Positions 43,818 to 53,522 of a stretch of DNA of 64,000 nucleotides are shown in pieces. Position 1 is the first letter of the stretch. Each line of letters opens with the position of its first letter. A program made the position numbers and the translations under genes. Below the pieces are notes generated by a model. That model searched no databases and had not been told where the DNA came from. It worked only from the letters and a program-made list of their open reading frames with translations. Source of the stretch: CAZFLM01 sp964519955 (lineage in GTDB: Bacteria; Armatimonadota; Chthonomonadetes; Chthonomonadales; CAJBBX01); NCBI GenBank assembly GCA_964519955.1, contig CAZFLM010000013.1, forward strand, positions 56,653-120,652, given 5' to 3'.

Positions 43818-44525
43818 TCACAACGGCGCCCGCTTGGTCTCGGCGGGAGAGCGCGGGAACCTGGCAGGGGCCGGCCGCACCTGGCGCAGCACCACCAGCT
43901 TGCGCTCGATGCCCACGCCCGGCAGCGTCACGGGCGCCACGCGGGCGACCTCCGCGCCGAGCTGGCCAATGGCGCGCCGGGCCTCCTCGACCTCCGCGTC
44001 GACCCCCTCGCTCTTGAGCGCCACGCTGAACCCGCCAACGCGTGCGAACGGCGCGAGCCACTCCGCCAGCACGTTCATGCGCGCCACCGCGCGCGCCGCC
44101 ACAACCGAGTACCCCGCCCGGTGCCGGGGCTCGCGCGCCACGTCCTCGGCGCGGCCATGCAGGCACTCGACGTCGCGGAGACCCAGTTCCTCCACTACCG
44201 CGCGCAGGAAGTCCACGCGCTTCCGGGTGGCATCAAGCAGCGAGACGCGCAGGTCGGGCCGCGCGATCTTGACGGCGAGCCCCGGCAGCCCCGCGCCGGT
44301 GCCCACGTCGATCAGGCGCGAGCCCAGCGGCGGGTCGACGGCCACGAGCAGCGCGAGCGAGTCGAGGAAGTGCAGCGGCACCACGTCGGCCGGCGGGATG
44401 CGCGTCAGGTTCATGCGCGCGTTCCACTCCTCGATCATCGCGGCGTAGCGCACGAACCGGGCCAGGGCCTCCTGGTCCAGCTCGATGCCCAGCGCCAGCG
44501 CCCCCGCCTGCAGTTGCCCCGTCAT
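43818..44525 (-). CDS. rsmG: 16S rRNA (guanine527-N7)-methyltransferase
   Basis: 235 aa. Methylates G527 of 16S rRNA using SAM. Signatures: EWNARMNLTRI (33-43), LHFLDSLAL, the SAM motif DVGTGAGLPG (73-82), RKRVDFLRAVVEELGL, AARAVARMNVLAEWLAPF. Length is normal. Start MTGQLQ chosen by family N-terminus and a GGGAG box. It is not next to gidA/parA here. Confidence 0.95.
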   Translation of the reverse strand: MTGQLQAGALALGIELDQEALARFVRYAAMIEEWNARMNLTRIPPADVVPLHFLDSLALLVAVDPPLGSRLIDVGTGAGLPGLAVKIARPDLRVSLLDATRKRVDFLRAVVEELGLRDVECLHGRAEDVAREPRHRAGYSVVAARAVARMNVLAEWLAPFARVGGFSVALKSEGVDAEVEEARRAIGQLGAEVARVAPVTLPGVGIERKLVVLRQVRPAPARFPRSPAETKRAPL

Positions 44526-44734
44526 GCCCGCGCTCCCGATCCCGGCGCCGATGGATGGCGCACCGCCGGTGTGTTTGGGATTCGGGGCGGGGAGTCCTGC
44601 TTGTGGACGCGACGCCTGTTTGTCCTGCGTGACACCCGATGTAACCCAACGGGTGCGACGAGCGTCGCATACATGCAGGGGGCCGGCGCACTGGCAAGGC
44701 CGGTCCGGAGCGAGGAACTGGCGGGGAGGGGCTG

Positions 44735-45948
44735 ATGAGACCGAGAAGCTGCATGGTGTGCCTGCTGTTCGCCGCACTCGCCGGCCGCGCCGGAGCGCAG
44801 GCGCCCGATGCGCACGCCGATGCGCTGGCAGGGCTCCTGCTCCTGCCCTGTGCCGTCCGTGCTCAGAACTACATCACACCCGAGCAGGCTGTCCAGGCTG
44901 TGCGTGACTTCTGGGGAGACCAGGCGATCACGGCGACGGCCACCGGGCCCTACGACGGGGGCCAGACGAGCGGGCTTGGCGTCAGCTACCATGTCCAGGT
45001 TACTGCATCGCCCAAGGCCGGCTCCTACCGCGTGCTCGCTACCACTGGCACGGTGTTGTACTTTGACTTGGACCATTCGGAAGGCACCGCGCGCGTAGTC
45101 AGCGAGGCAGATGCGCAGGCGGCGGCCGAGGCGTTCGTGACCCAGCATGGCCCCCGTTCGCGCAGGGCCAGTGGCACCGAGTTGCCGACTGCTCGGTTGG
45201 GGGCCGGTCTGATTTCCACTTCGAATGGCGTCCAGTGCTCAACCAGTACGGCGTGCTGGGGCCCTACTGGGTTCGCGTTCGGATAGACGGCATCACTGGC
45301 GACGTGGTGGGGTACATCATCCCGCGCGACACCAGCATCACCGGTCCGACGGTTCCGCTCATCACCGAGGCCCAGGCTCGTCAGATTGCGGTCCCATATG
45401 CCCGCTACGATCTGAGTCAGGTGCCGTTCACCGAGGCGGTCGTGGATCTGAGCGAGGACGTGCTCGGGGTGCAGTGGCTTACCTGGACAGTGCGCCAGTA
45501 CCCGACACCGCAGGACCCCACCGACCATTTTGGCGTGTATGTGGACGCCATCAGCGGGGAGGTCACAGGCGTCGAGGCGCCTCTCGGCTCCCGTGCCGAT
45601 AGGGAGGTGCGTCCGGTGCCGCCTCTGCCGCACCATGTCCGCCTCCTCAAGGAGACCGCAAGCGGCGAGGAGGTGCGCTCGGCCGCGTTCCCAGCTATCG
45701 AGAAGGGCAGCACCTGGGTACGCGTGGAGCTGCTGCGGGGCCTGGGCGCGCGCGTCAAGACGGACCGCAAGGGCGCGCAGGTTCGGGCGGGTGACAAGAC
45801 GCTGACCGCCGCGCAGGTGGGCGCGAAGTGGCGCGACTACGGCTGGTGGGTGCCGCTGCGGCCCGCGGCGGAGGCGCTGGGCTGGCAGGTGGCCTGGCAG
45901 GCCGCCACGAAGGACGTGGTGGTGACGACCAGACCAGCGAAGCCCTGA
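44735..45948 (+). pseudogene. Exported PepSY/stalk-domain protein, frameshifted
   Basis: A leader with hydrophobic residues (1-43) is followed by a PepSY-like domain (ITPEQAVQAVRDFWGD) in one frame. After about codon 138 the protein continues in another frame: DFHFEWRPVLNQYGVLGPYW, a second PepSY-like part (PLITEAQARQIAVPYARYD), and a copper-amine-oxidase-N/stalk domain at the end (YGWWVPLRPAAEALGWQV). One missing base near the CCCCC run at about 45151-45155 joins the two. Either a real inactivation or a homopolymer error. Function of the intact protein: envelope or cell-surface, unknown. Confidence 0.75.
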
Positions 45949-46083
45949 CGAGGCACGCCTGCAACTCCCATGCGCCTGGCCGGCATCTCCTCCGCGCGAC
46001 GCAGGGCCTCTTGTCCTCCGTTCGCAGCCATCGAAACCTGTCCGGCTCCGAGCGCGTCGTAGAGACTGAGGAGGAGCACTCAC

Positions 46084-46602
46084 GTGTATCCGATGGACGC
46101 GGCGAGGGCGGGTGCGGCGCGGTGGGCAGGGGCGCTCCGGCGCAGTGCGGTGTTCGGGGCCGCCTGGGCCGCGGCCATCTGCCTGGGGTGGCTGGCCAGG
46201 ACCTGGTACGGCGATCCGAAGGTAGAGATCACGGAGCTGCTGCACACGGAGCCCCTCGTCGTGGCCCTCGGAGCCACGCTGGTGGTCGCGCTGCTGGCCG
46301 GCCTGGCGCTCGGCTGGTACTCGGCCATCGTCGCGGCCATCGCCATCGCCGTGGGCAAGCACGGCCGGACGCCGCGCGCGCAGGTGGCAGCGTGCGCCGC
46401 CGTTGCGCTGGCGTGCTGCGTACTGCCCGCCATCGACTGGCCAACGCTGTTCCTCGGCCCCGCGCTCTCGCTAAATGCCTGGGTCCTGCGCTGGCTCGGA
46501 CCTTGCGCCCTGTTCGCCTTCGGCGCCGCTCAGGTGGTCGCCCGATCCGAGGCGATCGGCCTCACCCCACCCACGCAGCAGCGAGCCGCGCCCCCTGAAT
46601 GA
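46084..46602 (+). CDS. Hypothetical membrane protein, 172 aa
   Basis: GTG start with a GAGGAGGAG box. About four membrane segments (roughly 20-40, 57-78, 80-95, 103-130). Nothing recognised. It is alone between the frameshifted PepSY gene and the leftward chemotaxis operon. Confidence 0.65.
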   Translation: MYPMDAARAGAARWAGALRRSAVFGAAWAAAICLGWLARTWYGDPKVEITELLHTEPLVVALGATLVVALLAGLALGWYSAIVAAIAIAVGKHGRTPRAQVAACAAVALACCVLPAIDWPTLFLGPALSLNAWVLRWLGPCALFAFGAAQVVARSEAIGLTPPTQQRAAPPE

Positions 46603-46617
46603 AGGAGCGCGGCTCGC
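46581..46617. terminator. Bidirectional terminator hairpin
   Basis: Perfect 11-bp arms GCGAGCCGCGC and GCGCGGCTCGC overlap the stop codon of the membrane protein gene and face the end of the chemotaxis operon. Confidence 0.55.
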
Positions 46618-46645
46618 GCATGTCCTCGGTTGTGCCGGCGCGATG

Positions 46646-46831
46646 TCAGGCTTTGATGTCCAGTTGGCCGCCGCCGCTCGGGTCGAGCGAGGCGAGTAGG
46701 GCCTGAGCGGTTGCCGTATCCTGGTTCAGCGCCTTCTTCAGCATCGTCACGGACTTGGCGTCCTCGCCGTTGGTGGCCTGAACGGCGAACGCCGCGGCGC
46801 TGGATGCCGATCCGATCCCATCTACCGCCAT
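46646..46831 (-). CDS. YjfB-like putative motility protein
   Basis: 61 aa, matching the small YjfB family: hydrophobic N-terminus, then SVTMLKKALNQDTATAQALLASL. The family is found in flagellated bacteria; function unknown. It is directly behind the CheX-like gene at the end of the chemotaxis operon. Confidence 0.7.
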   Translation of the reverse strand: MAVDGIGSASSAAAFAVQATNGEDAKSVTMLKKALNQDTATAQALLASLDPSGGGQLDIKA

Positions 46832-46832
46832 C

Positions 46833-47294
46833 CTATCTCTCCTGCAGGCTTACCGTCAGCTCGACTTCGCCCTGCTCCAGGTTGATTGGGATGACCAACG
46901 CCGGGATGCTGAGCGTCGAGATCTTCACGTTTGTGCCTCGGATGATCGTCGGCGGCGTGATGTCGCAGACGAACCCGGCCTCCGCCAGGAGCGACATCGC
47001 GTTCCCGGTGATCATGTTGCCCAGTTCGGCGATGGCGCTGGCGGCGAGCTGATCGAACGTGCGGATCGGCTGGCCGATCATGGCCGAGGCCACCTTATCG
47101 GCGGTGATCAGGCTCATGCCATAGATGACCTGGCCCTCGATCTTGCCGGCGACGCCGGTGATGACGTTGCACTGCTGCGACGTAAACACCGAGGGCCGCA
47201 TGGCGAGCTGCCCCTTGGTGGGCACCGAACCGAGCACGCTCTCCAGAACACTGAAGGCAGCGTTAACGAATGGGTTGATGTACTCGACTTTCAT
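46833..47294 (-). CDS. cheX: CheX-like CheY-P phosphatase
   Basis: 153 aa. CheX/CheC fold with the active ExxN motif in SAIAELGNMITGNAMS; starts MKVEYINPFVNAAFSVLESVLG, as in CheX. It would dephosphorylate CheY-P. The gap to cheY upstream (175 bp) holds no feature that I recognise. A GGAGAAAG box precedes the ATG. Confidence 0.88.
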   Translation of the reverse strand: MKVEYINPFVNAAFSVLESVLGSVPTKGQLAMRPSVFTSQQCNVITGVAGKIEGQVIYGMSLITADKVASAMIGQPIRTFDQLAASAIAELGNMITGNAMSLLAEAGFVCDITPPTIIRGTNVKISTLSIPALVIPINLEQGEVELTVSLQER

Positions 47295-47469
47295 GTCGGT
47301 CGCTTTCTCCGGTCGCCCGGTTACGCCCGGGCACTACGGCCGGCGGACCCCTCGCCCTCCCGAGCGCCGATCGATCGGTCCGTCGCCAACGCACACGCGG
47401 ACCGGCGGGCCGGCGCCCACGGGGGGCAGCCCGACCGGTCGCGGTGTGACGAGTAACGTGTCGTCAGGG

Positions 47470-47832
47470 CTACGCGAGCAGCTTCTGGACCGATTCCAGA
47501 ACCTTGTCCGGCTGGAACGGCTTGACGATGAAGTCGCGCGCTCCCGCGGCGACAGCTTCCATCACCATGTTCTTCTGGCCCATGGCCGTGCACATGATGA
47601 TCTTCGCCTCGGGATCGACCTTCTTGATCTCCCGAACAGCACTGATCCCGTCCATCTCGGGCATCGTGATGTCCATGGTGACCAGGTCGGGCTTGGTCGA
47701 GGCGTAGAGCTGAACGGCCTCGCGCCCGTTCGCCGCTTCGCCGGCGATCTCGTAGCCGTTCTTGGTCAGGATGTTCTTCAGCGTTACCCGCATGAAGAGC
47801 GCATCGTCCGTGATGAGAATACGCTTTGCCAC
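47470..47832 (-). CDS. cheY: CheY single-domain response regulator
   Basis: 120 aa receiver only. The acid pocket is Asp9/Asp10, phospho-Asp54 is in LVTMDITMPEMDG, the switch Thr is in MCTAMGQ, and the Lys is in VKPFQP. It would carry the chemotaxis signal to the flagellar motor, or another output, after phosphorylation by a CheA not encoded here. Confidence 0.95.
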   Translation of the reverse strand: MAKRILITDDALFMRVTLKNILTKNGYEIAGEAANGREAVQLYASTKPDLVTMDITMPEMDGISAVREIKKVDPEAKIIMCTAMGQKNMVMEAVAAGARDFIVKPFQPDKVLESVQKLLA

Positions 47833-47904
47833 TTCGTTCTCCCCTAAGTCGTTCCGCGAGCCCCGGACGGGATCAGCTTCCCGACCAAATCGATCCGTCC
47901 CGTA

Positions 47905-48711
47905 TTACCGTGTCCGCTCGTAGAAGAACGGCACCTTGGTGTCGAGGCCAATCTCGCGAGCGTTGAAGATTCGCTCCGTGCCTCCGACGAACAGGATTCC
48001 CCCCACGCGCAGCGCCGCGGTGAACCGCCGGAACAACTCGTCCTTCGCCGGCTCGGTGAAGTAGATGACCACATTTCGACATACGATGAGGTCATAGTCG
48101 GCATCGAAACGGTCCGCCAGCAGGTTATGTCGCCGAAACTCTATCCGGTCTCTGATAGCCGGCACCACTTCGTAGTCGCTGCCCTTGGCCTGCATGTACT
48201 TCTTCATCGAGGCCGGCGGCACGTTCTTCACGTCCATCTCGGTGAAGACGCCCCGCTGGGCCTTCTGCAGGATCTTCTGATCGATGTCCGTGGCGACCAG
48301 CTTGTGCCGGGCGCCCGGCGCGATCTCGGCCAAGATCATCGCCAGCGTGTACGGCTCCGCCCCGAACGAGCAGCCCGCGCTCCATATCTTGAGCGCCTTG
48401 CCGCCTGCCAGCATCTTGGGAAGGATCAGCGTGCGCAGCTCCTCCCACTTCTCCGGGTTCCGGAACAGCTCCGAGACGTTGATGGTCATCCGGTCGAGGA
48501 AAGCGGTCCACTCGTTCGGGTCGCTGTCGATCACCCGGAAGTACTCCGCAAACGTCTTGACGCTGGCGCGCTCGACCATGCCCATCAGACGCCGGTGCAT
48601 CTGCTGGGGCTTGTAGAGGCCGAGGTCTATCCCCGTACGCTTATGGATTAGGCGTCTGAACTCGTCGTAGTCCGCTGCCTGCGACGCGCTCAGCGCGAGC
48701 TTCTCTTCCAT
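47905..48711 (-). CDS. cheR: CheR protein-glutamate methyltransferase
   Basis: 268 aa. The N-terminal CheR_N helices (YDEFRRLIHKRTGIDLGLYK) are followed by the SAM domain: IWSAGCSFGAEPYTLAM, LVATDIDQKIL, DLIVCRNVVIYF. Methylates receptor glutamates. The start MEEKL overlaps the 3' end of cheB by 71 bp; no later Met gives a full N-terminal domain, so the overlap is accepted. Confidence 0.94.
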   Translation of the reverse strand: MEEKLALSASQAADYDEFRRLIHKRTGIDLGLYKPQQMHRRLMGMVERASVKTFAEYFRVIDSDPNEWTAFLDRMTINVSELFRNPEKWEELRTLILPKMLAGGKALKIWSAGCSFGAEPYTLAMILAEIAPGARHKLVATDIDQKILQKAQRGVFTEMDVKNVPPASMKKYMQAKGSDYEVVPAIRDRIEFRRHNLLADRFDADYDLIVCRNVVIYFTEPAKDELFRRFTAALRVGGILFVGGTERIFNAREIGLDTKVPFFYERTR

Positions 48712-49810
48712 CTTGGCTGGTTCCTCGCTTGTTGACGGCTTGTGTTGCTTCTGCGATCGCTGCGGCGATCTCGTCGATGGGCAGGAGCTTGTCGGCCCCA
48801 CCCGACTCGTGCGCAGCGCGCGGCATGCCCCAGACGACGCTCGTAGCCTCGTCCTGGGCCACGCAGTAGCCACCGTTCTCGCGGATCGCCTTGGCGCCCA
48901 GCGCGCCGTCGCGACCCATGCCGGTGAGAACGGCGCCAACGACGCGCCCCTTGTACCGGTCCGCCACCGTCGTGAACGTCACGTCGGCGGCCGGCCGGAC
49001 ACCCCATATCGGCGGGTCCTGGTTCAAGTGGAACTTGCCGGACGAGTCCATCTGCAGGTGCGTGCCGGCAGGCGCTACCAGAACGACGCCGCGCCGCGGC
49101 TCGTCGCCCTCGTGCGCCTCGCGCACCGCAAGCTGCGAACTCGCGTTGAGCCGGTCGGCGAGCGGCTTGGTGAACCCCACGGGCAGATGCTGCACCAGCA
49201 CCACCCCGGCCGCAAGATCGCCGGGCAGCAGCGGCACGACCCGCTGCAGCGCTCCCGGACCACCAGTAGACGACGCGATCAGAACGACGGCGTCCCGGGC
49301 GTCGAGCGCCGCTTCGGCAACGGCGCCGGCGGCTCGAGCCGCGACCGGGGCTCCCACGCCTGCCGGAGCCAGACGGCTCGGGGTTGGGCGCAGCCGGCTG
49401 CGATCCGCACGGGCGGCCGCCTTCACGGCACTGAGAATCTCCGGCGCGATGCGGTCGATATCCAGGCTGATGGCGCCTGACGGCTTCAGAATGCACGAGA
49501 CCGCGCCCAACTCAAGGCACCGGATAGTCGTCTCGCCGCCCTTCTCAGTCAGGCTCGAGAGCACGACGACCGCGGTCGGATTGGACCGCATCAGCTCAGC
49601 CAGCATCGCGACGCCGTCCATGACCGGCATCTCAACGTCGACCGTCATGACATCCGGCTTCAGCCGCGCTGCCATGTCCAGCCCCTCACGGCCATTCCTG
49701 GCAGCCCCTACGACCTCGAATCCGCCATCGCGCAGGATGTCCGATATCATCTTGCGCATGAAGGCCGAATCGTCGACCACTAGCGCTCTAACCGACGCGC
49801 CTTCGCTCAC
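48641..49810 (-). CDS. cheB: CheB receptor methylesterase/response regulator
   Basis: 389 aa. Receiver domain with phospho-Asp58 (VDVEMPVMDG), a linker rich in Ala and Pro, and the methylesterase domain: Ser181 in ASSTGGPG, His208 in VQHLPVGFT, Asp301 in GMGRDGA. It removes methyl groups from receptors when phosphorylated. GTG start chosen 6 nt after an AGGTG box; another GTG four codons upstream is possible. Confidence 0.95.
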   Translation of the reverse strand: MSEGASVRALVVDDSAFMRKMISDILRDGGFEVVGAARNGREGLDMAARLKPDVMTVDVEMPVMDGVAMLAELMRSNPTAVVVLSSLTEKGGETTIRCLELGAVSCILKPSGAISLDIDRIAPEILSAVKAAARADRSRLRPTPSRLAPAGVGAPVAARAAGAVAEAALDARDAVVLIASSTGGPGALQRVVPLLPGDLAAGVVLVQHLPVGFTKPLADRLNASSQLAVREAHEGDEPRRGVVLVAPAGTHLQMDSSGKFHLNQDPPIWGVRPAADVTFTTVADRYKGRVVGAVLTGMGRDGALGAKAIRENGGYCVAQDEATSVVWGMPRAAHESGGADKLLPIDEIAAAIAEATQAVNKRGTSQDGREARAERVAGSGLRRVQTPNP

Positions 49811-49854
49811 AGCACACCTCACATGTTGCCTGACCGGCCCATCGTTGGGCAGGC

Positions 49855-50718
49855 CTAGGCTGCGCGCAACGTCTCGAACAGACCAGCGGAGCGCTGGAAC
49901 TGCTCAACCAACTCGTCGAGCACGACCTCGACGTCCGGTATCGTCATGTTCAGCAGTTGCAGCGCCGCCGGGTCGAGCGGCTCATCCAGCCCATCGGCCC
50001 CCAGCCCCATGCCCTCCGTGAGACAGACCGCATTGGCAATGTGCACGACGGCAGCCAGCTCCGGCATGTCGCCGCCCCGCTGCAGCGAGTGGTGCCCCCC
50101 GATGGCGGCGACCAACGGTGTGGGCAGGTTCCACTTCTCAGCGATCCGGGCGCCGACCTCGGCGTGGTCGAACCCCAGCACGGTACGCTCCGCCTCCGAG
50201 AACGGGATCTGCTCCAGCTCTACCAGGGCCAGAATCGCCTGGAACTGCTGGGCGACGTACAGGCTCAGGATGACCTTGCCCACATCGTGCAGAAGCCCGG
50301 CAACGAAGGCCTCCTCGGGCTGGACCTTGCGGGTCTTCTGGGCGATCACCTGCGAGGCGACCGCGCACGAGATGGAATGCCGCCACAGCTCCCCGGAGGC
50401 CAGGTTGTAGCCCGCCGCCTCGTTCTTGAGCGTATCGTACGCCGCGGCGGCCACCGCCAGGCTGCGCATCGCTTTGAGGCCCAGCAACAGCACGGCCTCG
50501 TTCAGCGTCGACACCTTGCGCGCCATCCCGTAGTAGGCCGAGTTGGCGATGCGCAGGACGCGAGTCGCCAGCGCCACGTCGGTGGAGACGACGGCAGCGA
50601 TGTCGCGCGGGCCGACGTTTGGGTCGTCGGCCATGCGCATCACGCGCACCGCTACGTTTGGCAGCGGGGGTATCTCCTGCACCCACTGGACAAGTTGGTC
50701 GAGAGTAAGGGTCGGCAT
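49855..50718 (-). CDS. HDOD domain signalling protein
   Basis: 287 aa. HDOD signature: EIPPLPNVAVRVMRMADDP, TDVALATRVLRIANSAYYG, LLHDVGKVIL, FDHAEVGARIAEKWNLP. HDOD proteins are non-catalytic relatives of HD-GYP proteins that act in regulation; an HDc-like motif HD is present but the metal set is incomplete. It is within the chemotaxis operon between cheD and cheB. Confidence 0.9.
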   Translation of the reverse strand: MPTLTLDQLVQWVQEIPPLPNVAVRVMRMADDPNVGPRDIAAVVSTDVALATRVLRIANSAYYGMARKVSTLNEAVLLLGLKAMRSLAVAAAAYDTLKNEAAGYNLASGELWRHSISCAVASQVIAQKTRKVQPEEAFVAGLLHDVGKVILSLYVAQQFQAILALVELEQIPFSEAERTVLGFDHAEVGARIAEKWNLPTPLVAAIGGHHSLQRGGDMPELAAVVHIANAVCLTEGMGLGADGLDEPLDPAALQLLNMTIPDVEVVLDELVEQFQRSAGLFETLRAA

Positions 50719-50732
50719 CCGGTCACATCCAC

Positions 50733-51266
50733 CTACGCAGCTTGGAGCTGGAACGCTCGGGTGGGCGCGCCGAGGACAGCCAGCTCAGCTTGCCCACGCC
50801 CGATCGACTTCACGTTGATGCGCCCGTCGGTGGCCTGGAACTGGACGGTCCGGCCGCAGGTGCCGCCCACATCCTTGGCCACCGGGGTCATGCCTTCGCG
50901 CTTGAGCGCTGCGAGCACGGCCTCGGCGTTTCGGCTGCCGATGTCGAGGCGCGGGCCAGAGCCAGCGAACGAGAACAACTGGGCGCCGCCCGCTATGGCA
51001 ACCACCATGTTGCGCGGATTGGCTCCCGCCCGGCGCATCTCGGCGATCAGCGCAGGCACCCCGCTGTCCGCGTACTTCCCGGGGTTAGCCGCGTCGCCCA
51101 TAGCGCCGCTGTCCGGCAGAACGACATGCACCATGCCCGCGATCTTGCGTTCAACGTCGTACATACAGACGCCGATGCAGGACCCGAGTCCAAGCGCCAT
51201 CAGGACATCGCCGGGATCGCGCGTCACGCGTATCTCGGCCATGCCGACCATGATCGCCTGTCCCAT
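50733..51266 (-). CDS. cheD: CheD receptor glutamine deamidase
   Basis: 177 aa. Catalytic Cys30 in GLGSCIGV and His47 in MVHVVLPD; also PGKYADSGVPALIAEM and AKDVGGTCGRTV. Deamidates receptor glutamines and binds CheC. It starts directly at the cheC stop (no gap), the usual cheC-cheD pair. Confidence 0.95.
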   Translation of the reverse strand: MGQAIMVGMAEIRVTRDPGDVLMALGLGSCIGVCMYDVERKIAGMVHVVLPDSGAMGDAANPGKYADSGVPALIAEMRRAGANPRNMVVAIAGGAQLFSFAGSGPRLDIGSRNAEAVLAALKREGMTPVAKDVGGTCGRTVQFQATDGRINVKSIGRGQAELAVLGAPTRAFQLQAA

Positions 51267-51887
51267 CTATGCTTCCAGTCCCAGCGCGCTGAATAGGGTC
51301 GGCAGCGACTGCGGTTCGGGGATGAATACGAACACGCCCTCGACCGGATGATCGCAGTCGGAGAGACGCGTCATAATGGTGAGAGCGTGGTCGCCAAGAT
51401 CGGTCGAGACCGAGGCGATGCTCTCCAGGATCGCACCCGTCATGTCTACCGCGATGCCAGGCGGCGAGGCCGGCAGGAACAAGCTGGTCAGCTCGCTGAT
51501 GGCGTTGAGGAACGAGGAGACGAGCACATTGCCCACCTCCGTCAGCGCCGACAGCTCCATCTCGTCCAGCTCGATGGTGGTGCCGCGCGTCTGACCGAGG
51601 AGCATATCGGCCAGTTCGCAGGCGCACTTGTAGGGGAACAGAAACGCGACGTGTCCGCAGACATCGCCCTGGACCGGCATGTATACGCCGGCTGCCAGGG
51701 CCTCCGGGTCGCCCACCACGCTCTCGAACTGCTCCATGGCGACGATGCCCACCGCTGGGACAGACATCGTGAACTCCTCGCCGGTCATGGATCCGAGCGA
51801 CGTGACGGCGTGGCCCGTGCCGATGTTGGCCACCTCGCGCAGTGCGTCCTTATGTAGCTCGCTTAGCTTGCTAGCAGAAAGCGCCAT
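51267..51887 (-). CDS. cheC: CheC-type CheY-P phosphatase
   Basis: 206 aa. Two phosphatase motifs ExxN: ALREVANIGTGHA (Glu18, Asn21) and ALTEVGNVLVSSF (about 115). It is the first gene of the leftward operon, with a strong GGAGG box 7 nt before the ATG. It partners CheD. Confidence 0.95.
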   Translation of the reverse strand: MALSASKLSELHKDALREVANIGTGHAVTSLGSMTGEEFTMSVPAVGIVAMEQFESVVGDPEALAAGVYMPVQGDVCGHVAFLFPYKCACELADMLLGQTRGTTIELDEMELSALTEVGNVLVSSFLNAISELTSLFLPASPPGIAVDMTGAILESIASVSTDLGDHALTIMTRLSDCDHPVEGVFVFIPEPQSLPTLFSALGLEA

Positions 51888-52114
51888 CGTGAACCTCCGT
51901 TGACACGGACGATTATCGGTCCGACCTCGCCCAAAGCACAGGTAACCTGGTAGTACAGCGGGGGAGCAAAATGCGCGGCCGCGGGCTCTCTGACGAGCAG
52001 GTCCGCGCCTGCGTGAGTCCTGGTAGGCACAATCGGTGCGTCACTGGAGGGCACCTTCCGGCGTGCTGCCGCACGCCGGCACCCGACAGGGACGCGCTGT
52101 TGGGAGCATCCGAC

Positions 52115-53521
52115 ATGCCGAGAACAACCCGCACCGCGAGGCATGCACAGTGCAGAGCCGGCATCTTGGCCGGGTTACTTGCCGCCCAGATCGTCTTGGG
52201 GAGGACCGCCTGTATGGCGCACGGATCGGCTGATACGGCAGCAGGCGCCCCCGCTCGGCCGGCGCCAGCAAGCGCCGAGCAGATGCAGTGGTGGCGCGAC
52301 GCCAAGTTCGGGCTCTTCATCCACTGGGGCCCCGCGAGCGTGATCGGAAAGGAGATCAGTTGGTCGAGGATCGGCCACCCGTTCGACCACCCCGGCATGG
52401 AGACCGTGCCCGCCGCGGAGTACGACAGCCTCTACCAGCGCTTCAACCCGACCAAGTTCGACGCTGACGCATGGATGCACCTGGCCAAGGAAGCCGGAAT
52501 GCGCTACGTCGTCTTCGTCACCAAACACCACGACGGCTTCGCCATGTGGCCGACCGGCCTCCGCGACTACAGCATCGCGCAGACACCGTTTCCGCGCGAC
52601 ATCTGCAAGGAGATCGCCGCCGCTGCTCACCGGCACGGCATCCGGCTGGGGTGGTACTACTCGACGCGCGACTGGACGCACCCCGACTACCTGAAGGACG
52701 GCAACGCGAAGTACAACGACTTCTACCACGGCCAGATACGCGAGTTGCTGACCGGGTACGGCAAGGTGGACGTGCTCTGGTTCGACCATGTCGCGGGCAA
52801 CTGGAGCGACTATCGCTTCGACGACCTGTTCGCTATGGTCCACCAACTGCAGCCGGGCATCCTGCTGAACGACCGCGCAGCCCGGTTCATCCGTGCAACC
52901 ACAGACCAGCCGACGGCGGAACTGGCCAACCTTGCTCGCGGCGACTTCGACACGCCGGAGCAGCGCATCGGCACCTTCCAGCCGGACCGCGCCTGGGAGT
53001 CCTGCGTGACGATGACGGAGTGCAAGGACGGCGGCGGCTGGTCGCTCCGGCCCGACGGCCGGACGCGCACGTTCGAGGAGTGCCTGCAGATGCTCGTGGG
53101 CGCCGCAACCGGCGATGGCAACCTACTGCTGAACGTTGGTCCGCTGCCCACTGGCGAGATCGACCCGGCGCAGGTCGCTGTCCTGAAGCAGATGGGCCGG
53201 TGGCTCGCGAAGTACGGCCGGAGCATCTACGCGACGCGCGGCGGGCCTTTCGTCAACGGTGCATGGGGCGGGAGCACGTACCGCGCGAACAAGATCTGGC
53301 TGCACGTGCTTCACTGGAAGGACGGAGCGCTCGCGCTGCCGCCGCTGCGCGCGAAGGTCATTGGGTGGCGTGTTCTGACCGGCGGCAAGGCCCAGGTATC
53401 GCAGGCGGCAGACGGCCTCGTAGTCGCCGAGCCTGTACCATCCGATCATCAGCCTGATACGGTGATCGAGCTGACGCTTGACAGGCCACTCGACGCGGCG
53501 GACCGGCCGCTTGGGAGGTAA
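52115..53521 (+). CDS. Exported GH29 alpha-L-fucosidase
   Basis: 468 aa. Signal region 1-35. GH29 landmarks: WWRDAKFGLFIHWGPASV, YVVFVTKHHDGFAMW, and the nucleophile Asp224 in VDVLWFDHVAG. The acid/base residue is not conserved enough to assign. It lacks the large C-terminal modules of the other GH29 protein in this window. Start by a GGGAG box. The stop TAA overlaps the ribosome site of the epimerase gene, so the two are translationally linked. Confidence 0.92.
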   Translation: MPRTTRTARHAQCRAGILAGLLAAQIVLGRTACMAHGSADTAAGAPARPAPASAEQMQWWRDAKFGLFIHWGPASVIGKEISWSRIGHPFDHPGMETVPAAEYDSLYQRFNPTKFDADAWMHLAKEAGMRYVVFVTKHHDGFAMWPTGLRDYSIAQTPFPRDICKEIAAAAHRHGIRLGWYYSTRDWTHPDYLKDGNAKYNDFYHGQIRELLTGYGKVDVLWFDHVAGNWSDYRFDDLFAMVHQLQPGILLNDRAARFIRATTDQPTAELANLARGDFDTPEQRIGTFQPDRAWESCVTMTECKDGGGWSLRPDGRTRTFEECLQMLVGAATGDGNLLLNVGPLPTGEIDPAQVAVLKQMGRWLAKYGRSIYATRGGPFVNGAWGGSTYRANKIWLHVLHWKDGALALPPLRAKVIGWRVLTGGKAQVSQAADGLVVAEPVPSDHQPDTVIELTLDRPLDAADRPLGR

Positions 53522-53522
53522 G

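Noticed and set aside
47295..47469. Possible riboswitch or RNA gene between cheY and cheX
   Set aside because: No conserved aptamer core or strong fold seen; only GC-rich sequence.
51900..51905. TTGACA as a promoter for the first fucosidase gene
   Set aside because: No -10 at 16-18 bp and over 200 bp from the gene.
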